From: Acholeplasmataceae bacterium UBA5617
Lineage (GTDB): Bacteria > Bacillota_I > Bacilli_A > Acholeplasmatales > Acholeplasmataceae
Direction of reading: 5' to 3'
Assembly (NCBI GenBank): GCA_002424575.1
Contig: DIKN01000109.1
Coordinates: 8,320-18,106 of the forward strand
DNA length: 9,787 bases
Shown: piece by piece, positions 6,428 through 9,787 of the stretch
Numbering within the stretch: the first letter of the stretch is position 1
Layout of the letters: every line of letters starts with the position of its first letter
Notes under the pieces: generated by a model
Told to the model about the DNA's origin: nothing
The model's database searches: none
Seen by the model: the letters and a program-made list of their open reading frames with translations, nothing else
Position numbers and translations under genes: made by a program

Positions 6428-6964
6428 CTATTCGATAGCTTCGTATCCCACACACAACGCTTTTTGATTCACGGGTAACATCGCTAATTTTTTGGCTCCT
6501 AAGAAATGCTTGAGCGAATCAAGGATGACATCTTCTTTGAAGATATCAACTTTCTTCAAATACGCACCTAGCATCACCATGTTGGCAACTTGTGGTTTAT
6601 CTAATGCTTGAGCTAATTCTGTCATGGGAACTCCATAAACATGATTTTGAGGACATTGAACATCCTTTTTAATCAAGGATGCATTATAGAAGAGGTTACC
6701 ACCATCTGAAACGCGATCCATAAACTTGGCGAGGGAAGGTTCATTAAATGCCATCAAATCATCCGACTTTTGAAAAACTGGAGAATGAATGGGTTTATCG
6801 CTGATCACAACCGAACAATTGGCTGTTCCCCCACGTGTTTCAGGACCATAGGTTGGTACCCACAAACTGTATAAACCTTGAAGGTTTGCTGCATAGGCTA
6901 AGAGTTGTCCGGTGAGCATGACACCTTGTCCACCGAAGCCTGCGATACGAATCCGTCTAATCAT
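6428..6964 (-). CDS. vorC: 2-oxoacid:ferredoxin oxidoreductase, gamma subunit
   Basis: This 178-residue subunit belongs to the complex that oxidatively decarboxylates 2-oxoacids to acyl-CoA with ferredoxin as electron acceptor. The N-terminal IRIAGFGGQGVMLTGQ and the YGPETRGGTANCSVVIS stretch are signatures of the gamma domain, the Rossmann-like part that contacts CoA. The ATG at 6964 is chosen: it starts directly at the conserved MIRRIRIAGFGGQG and overlaps the end of the beta gene by eight bases. A longer reading from 6991 would add nine residues not expected in the family. AAGGA lies 11 bases before the chosen ATG, inside the beta gene. It is the last gene of the operon, directly before the terminator. 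Confidence 0.9.
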   Translation of the reverse strand: MIRRIRIAGFGGQGVMLTGQLLAYAANLQGLYSLWVPTYGPETRGGTANCSVVISDKPIHSPVFQKSDDLMAFNEPSLAKFMDRVSDGGNLFYNASLIKKDVQCPQNHVYGVPMTELAQALDKPQVANMVMLGAYLKKVDIFKEDVILDSLKHFLGAKKLAMLPVNQKALCVGYEAIE

Positions 6965-7700
6965 GAGCATCCACATCCTTATAAACACCAAGTGGATAGA
7001 TGGGAATCATGTTGTCACGTGCCCAATCTAAAGCTTGTCGAGGTTTCATACCCCAGTTGACGGGACATGTCGAGATGACTTCAATCATGGTAAAGCCTTT
7101 CTTTTCAAGTTGATATGTAAATGCTTTTTTGATGGCTTTTTTGGCTTTGCGAATATTGGGGATATCATGAAGAGATACACGCTCAACATAGGCGGCACCT
7201 TCTATTTGACCAAATATCTCAGAAATATGAAGGGGTGAACCATGCATTTCACGGTTTCTACCTTGTTGCGAGGTGGTTGAAACTTGACCAATTAATGTGG
7301 TCGGTGCCATTTGACCACCGGTCATTCCGTAGGTTGCATTGTTAGCAACAATGGCTGTAATATGTTCACCACGATTGGCAGCATGAATGGCTTCAGCAAT
7401 ACCGATAGAACCAAAATCACCATCGCCTTGATAGGTAAAGACAACACGGTCTGGTAGTACACGTTTGATTCCGGTTGCTACTGCACATGCACGGCCGTGT
7501 GGTGTTTGTTGATAGTCCGTATTGATATAATCATAACTAAACACTGAACATCCCACCGATGCAATCCCGATCGTTTTTCCTAAAATACCGAGTTCATCTA
7601 AGACCTCTGCAACGAGTTTATGCAAAATCCCATGGGTACAACCTGGGCAATAATGGGTATGAACATCCGTTAATCCTTTCGAGCGTTCATAACGAATCAT
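6957..7700 (-). CDS. vorA: 2-oxoacid:ferredoxin oxidoreductase, beta (thiamine diphosphate-binding) subunit
   Basis: This 247-residue catalytic subunit binds thiamine diphosphate and a [4Fe-4S] cluster. The GDGD motif (92-95) with NNATYGMTGGQ (120-130) is the cofactor- and Mg-binding signature. HYCPGCTHG (Cys18, Cys21), Cys51 and Cys212 (STCPVNWG) match the four cluster ligands known in this family. The length is close to that of isovalerate-type enzymes and shorter than most 2-oxoglutarate versions. The start ATG overlaps the alpha-subunit stop by ATGA (7697-7700), and AAGGTGG lies just upstream within the alpha gene. Naming of vorA and vorB differs between databases; here A is the thiamine subunit. 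Neighbouring leucine dehydrogenase points to branched-chain 2-oxoacids as substrates. 2-oxoglutarate (KorB-like) is the main alternative. Confidence 0.9.
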   Translation of the reverse strand: MIRYERSKGLTDVHTHYCPGCTHGILHKLVAEVLDELGILGKTIGIASVGCSVFSYDYINTDYQQTPHGRACAVATGIKRVLPDRVVFTYQGDGDFGSIGIAEAIHAANRGEHITAIVANNATYGMTGGQMAPTTLIGQVSTTSQQGRNREMHGSPLHISEIFGQIEGAAYVERVSLHDIPNIRKAKKAIKKAFTYQLEKKGFTMIEVISTCPVNWGMKPRQALDWARDNMIPIYPLGVYKDVDAHD

Positions 7701-8767
7701 GATTCCACCACCTTACTGTCAAAGTTAAGAATTGCATCAACGATTTCTTCTGGATCAGGAACCATACCTCCGGCACGACCATGGAAAGCGACTCTAAAAC
7801 GTCCTTTGTTTGCAATAAAAACATCTTCAATCATCTGTCCCATGCTCATTTCAGCAACCAAAATACCTTTGCAGGTTTTTGGAATAAGATCAAATGCTTT
7901 CTTTGGATATGGCCATAATGAAATGGGGCGAATAAGACCAATCTTTATGCCTTTTTCTTCGAGTGTTTCCATCGCTGAACGCACAATGCGTGCCACGGTG
8001 CCATAGGCAACGATCACATAATCGGCGTTTTCAATATTGGTTACTTCAACCTTAACTTCATGTTTAATGACTTCTTGATATTTTGCATGTAGCGCTTGAT
8101 TATGTTTTTCGAGATACACAGGATCTAAGCCAAGGGAATTGATAATGTTTCGACCTTCGTGATAATCAGTACCGGTTGTTGCATACGTTTTTGGCTTAAT
8201 CTCGCGTTTTTTAATCGGTTTATCCATATCGACTGTTTCCATCATTTGACCGATGAGACCATCGGCTAAAATCATGACAGGATTGCGATAAGTGTCCGCG
8301 ACGTCAAACGCTTCTTTCATCAAATCAACGGTTTCTTGAATAGATTCTGGTGCAAATACAATGGTATGATAATCACCATTGCCACCACCACGTGTGGCTT
8401 GGAAGTAGTCTGCTTGTGAAGGTTGAATACCACCTAATCCGGGGCCAGCTCGCATCACCGAGACAATCACACATGGAAGTTCAGATCCAGCTAAATAGCT
8501 GATACCTTCTTGTTTCAAGGCAATACCTACTGAAGAAGAGGAGGTCATCACACGTGCACCTGCACCAGCAGCACCGTAAACCATATTGATTGCTGCGACT
8601 TCAGATTCAGCTTGAACAAAGACTCTACCTTTTTCAGTTAAATACTTGGAAAGATATTCCGGAATTTCATTTTGGGGGGTAATAGGATAACCGAAGAACG
8701 CATCACATCCTGCTGCAACAGCAGCAAGTGCAATCGCTTCATTTCCTTTCATCAGCACTTTGCTCAT
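7697..8767 (-). CDS. vorB: 2-oxoacid:ferredoxin oxidoreductase, alpha subunit (VorB type)
   Basis: This 356-residue subunit holds the pyrimidine-binding domain (about 5-185), which completes the thiamine site with the beta subunit, followed by a transketolase C-terminal-like domain (about 245-340). MKGNEAIALAAVAAGCDAFF and GYPITP (26-31) are typical of 2-oxoisovalerate oxidoreductase alpha subunits. AESEVAA, GPGLGG and QADYFQATRGG are further conserved stretches. It has the length of the separate alpha chains of four-subunit enzymes, with no fused gamma domain. The ATG at 8767 overlaps the ferredoxin stop by four bases (ATGA). GGAGG ten bases before it lies inside the ferredoxin gene, so translation is coupled. 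Substrate identity (branched-chain 2-oxoacids versus 2-oxoglutarate) rests mainly on the adjoining leucine dehydrogenase and is inference. Confidence 0.9.
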   Translation of the reverse strand: MSKVLMKGNEAIALAAVAAGCDAFFGYPITPQNEIPEYLSKYLTEKGRVFVQAESEVAAINMVYGAAGAGARVMTSSSSVGIALKQEGISYLAGSELPCVIVSVMRAGPGLGGIQPSQADYFQATRGGGNGDYHTIVFAPESIQETVDLMKEAFDVADTYRNPVMILADGLIGQMMETVDMDKPIKKREIKPKTYATTGTDYHEGRNIINSLGLDPVYLEKHNQALHAKYQEVIKHEVKVEVTNIENADYVIVAYGTVARIVRSAMETLEEKGIKIGLIRPISLWPYPKKAFDLIPKTCKGILVAEMSMGQMIEDVFIANKGRFRVAFHGRAGGMVPDPEEIVDAILNFDSKVVES

Positions 8768-8985
8768 GATTCCAATACCTCCACTTTGATGACGGAGTCA
8801 GGACATACAATGGCACATTGTGCACATGCGATGCATTTATCCATGTCACTGACAGAAATCAAGTTATAACCACTTGAGTTGATCCGATCTTTATCTAAGG
8901 ATAAGATATCGACAGGACAGAAGGTCACACAAAGTTCACAACCCTTGCATGATTCGTTGTCGAACGTCAATCTTCCTTTTTTCAC
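8764..8985 (-). CDS. vorD: 2-oxoacid:ferredoxin oxidoreductase, delta (2x[4Fe-4S] ferredoxin) subunit
   Basis: This 73-residue ferredoxin-like subunit carries electrons from the catalytic site to free ferredoxin. Two full cluster motifs are present: CKGCELCVTFCP (Cys13, 16, 19, 23) and CIACAQCAIVCP (Cys51, 54, 57, 61). The spacer between them is rather long (27 residues between Cys23 and Cys51), as in KorD/VorD subunits. The start codon is GTG (8985), supported by GGGAG seven bases upstream, which overlaps the stop of leucine dehydrogenase. Eleven bases separate the two genes, and the gene overlaps the alpha subunit by four bases, so it is the first oxidoreductase gene in the transcript. Confidence 0.92.
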   Translation of the reverse strand: MKKGRLTFDNESCKGCELCVTFCPVDILSLDKDRINSSGYNLISVSDMDKCIACAQCAIVCPDSVIKVEVLES

Positions 8986-8996
8986 ATCTTCACTCC

Positions 8997-9787
8997 CTAT
9001 CGTTTAATGTAATTATCTTGGACGTTATTGATGGTTTCAATACGCTTCTTCGCGAATACTTTCGCAGCTTGTTGTGTATGAATATTTTCGTTTTCAGCAA
9101 TCTTAAAGATTTCAAGTAAACGGTCATAAATCTTTTCAATGTCACGTGTTGCACGTCCAACATTGTATTCCTTAAGTTCATGATAAACGTTGATCAAACC
9201 GCCAGCGTTAATGACAAAGTCAGGTGCATAAAGGATTCCCTTTTCTTTGATCATATTGCCATGGATATCTTCTTCAAGCAAGACGTTATTTGCCGTTCCT
9301 GCGATGACCTTCGCTTTAATTTGTGGAATCGTCTCATCATTTAATACACCACCAAGTGCACATGGGCTGATGACATCAACATCAAGACCAAAGAACTTCT
9401 TGGGTTCAACAAATTCAACATCGGGGTGTTCTTTCTTCATGCGTTCGATATGTTTTGGATTAATTTCGGAGAAATAAATCTTCTTTGCTTTTGCTTCGAC
9501 CAAACGCTTGATTAAATAGTAACCTGTTTGTCCTGCACCTTGAACAGCAAATGAATATTTTGTGAAATCTTCATCACCAAATTTATACTGTAAAGCTGCA
9601 CGTACGCCATGGAATGCACCAAGTGCTGTCATGGGGGATGGATTACCTGATTTACCTTCAAGACCTACCACATGATCGGTTTCCATGGCTACAAAGTCCA
9701 TATCTTTGGTGCTTGTATTGACGTCTTCAGCAGTGATATAGCGTCCATTAAGGCTTTGTACGTAACGGCCTAATGCTCTAAAATATC
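8997..9787 (-). CDS. Leucine (branched-chain amino acid) dehydrogenase, partial; N-terminal part outside window
   Basis: The visible 262 residues lack roughly the first 100 of a family usually near 360. The frame is open to the window edge: residues YFRALGRYVQSLNGRYITAE lead into EDVNTSTKDMD, matching the region of the family's catalytic Asp. The substrate-binding Lys lies outside the window. QGAGQTG (visible residues about 82-88) is the NAD-binding glycine loop; the acidic end of the second strand (YFSEIN) suggests NAD rather than NADP. SPCALGGVLND, GTANNVLLEEDIHG and LYAPDFVINAGGLINVYHE are family hallmarks. The enzyme reversibly deaminates Leu, Ile and Val to 2-oxoacids and ammonia with NADH formation (gene called bcd or ldh elsewhere). 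As the neighbour just upstream of the oxidoreductase genes, it would feed them. Valine or phenylalanine dehydrogenase are close relatives that cannot be excluded. Confidence 0.9.
   Translation of the reverse strand, partial: YFRALGRYVQSLNGRYITAEDVNTSTKDMDFVAMETDHVVGLEGKSGNPSPMTALGAFHGVRAALQYKFGDEDFTKYSFAVQGAGQTGYYLIKRLVEAKAKKIYFSEINPKHIERMKKEHPDVEFVEPKKFFGLDVDVISPCALGGVLNDETIPQIKAKVIAGTANNVLLEEDIHGNMIKEKGILYAPDFVINAGGLINVYHELKEYNVGRATRDIEKIYDRLLEIFKIAENENIHTQQAAKVFAKKRIETINNVQDNYIKR

Noticed and set aside
6965..6991. Longer gamma-subunit reading from 6991
   Set aside because: It adds MVFIRMWML before the conserved MIRRIRIAGFGGQG start and increases overlap with the beta gene to 35 bases. ATG at 6964 gives the usual family start.
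6428..8985. Assignment as 2-oxoglutarate:ferredoxin oxidoreductase (KorABCD)
   Set aside because: Not excluded, but the subunit lengths, the MKGNEAIA/GYPITP alpha start and the adjoining leucine dehydrogenase favour branched-chain 2-oxoacids.
1..9787. tRNA, rRNA, CRISPR array, insertion sequence, prophage or toxin-antitoxin content
   Set aside because: Reading both strands I found no direct-repeat array, no transposase or integrase motifs, no terminal inverted repeats and no cloverleaf-like segment; the gaps between genes are too short to hold them.

Overview
The window is a compact, low-to-moderate GC bacterial chromosome segment with no RNA genes, CRISPR array or mobile element. TGA is a true stop: it ends the second chromate-transporter gene, the phosphodiesterase gene and two oxidoreductase subunits, and tryptophan is TGG where I read it. 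This excludes the Mycoplasma/Spiroplasma code. Strong Shine-Dalgarno sequences, AT-rich extended -10 promoters, a lipoprotein and a tail-anchored surface pullulanase fit a Firmicute or an early-branching Mollicute-type lineage (Acholeplasma/Izemoplasma-like). That placement is inference with modest confidence.

Layout. Positions 1-597 (+) hold the 3' end of a surface-anchored type I pullulanase. It converges on a bidirectional terminator with a minus-strand gene (638-2659) for a 5'-nucleotidase-family lipoprotein carrying two Ig-like repeats. A 93-bp divergent region (2660-2752) carries two face-to-face extended -10 promoters. The rightward one drives a tight three-gene operon: two single-domain chromate-transporter-family proteins overlapping by ATGA, then a cytosolic glycerophosphodiester phosphodiesterase that begins one codon after the preceding stop and in the same frame. 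This operon converges, at a second bidirectional terminator, with a minus-strand 12-helix MFS transporter (4678-6285) that has an unusual external insertion of about 110 residues.

From the right edge to 6428, all on the minus strand, lies a catabolic operon: leucine dehydrogenase (5' end outside the window), then the ferredoxin, alpha, beta and gamma subunits of a 2-oxoacid:ferredoxin oxidoreductase, ending in an intrinsic terminator. Overlapping or nearly touching genes imply one transcript and translational coupling. Together these enzymes would deaminate branched-chain amino acids to 2-oxoacids and oxidise those to acyl-CoA, giving NADH and reduced ferredoxin. Acyl-CoA could then be used for ATP formation by enzymes not seen here. 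The other genes suggest a heterotrophic anaerobic fermenter that uses external alpha-glucans, nucleotides and phosphodiesters.

Nothing is clearly a new system. The best leads are the MFS insertion, the in-frame single stop between transporter and phosphodiesterase, and a motif shared by two promoters.
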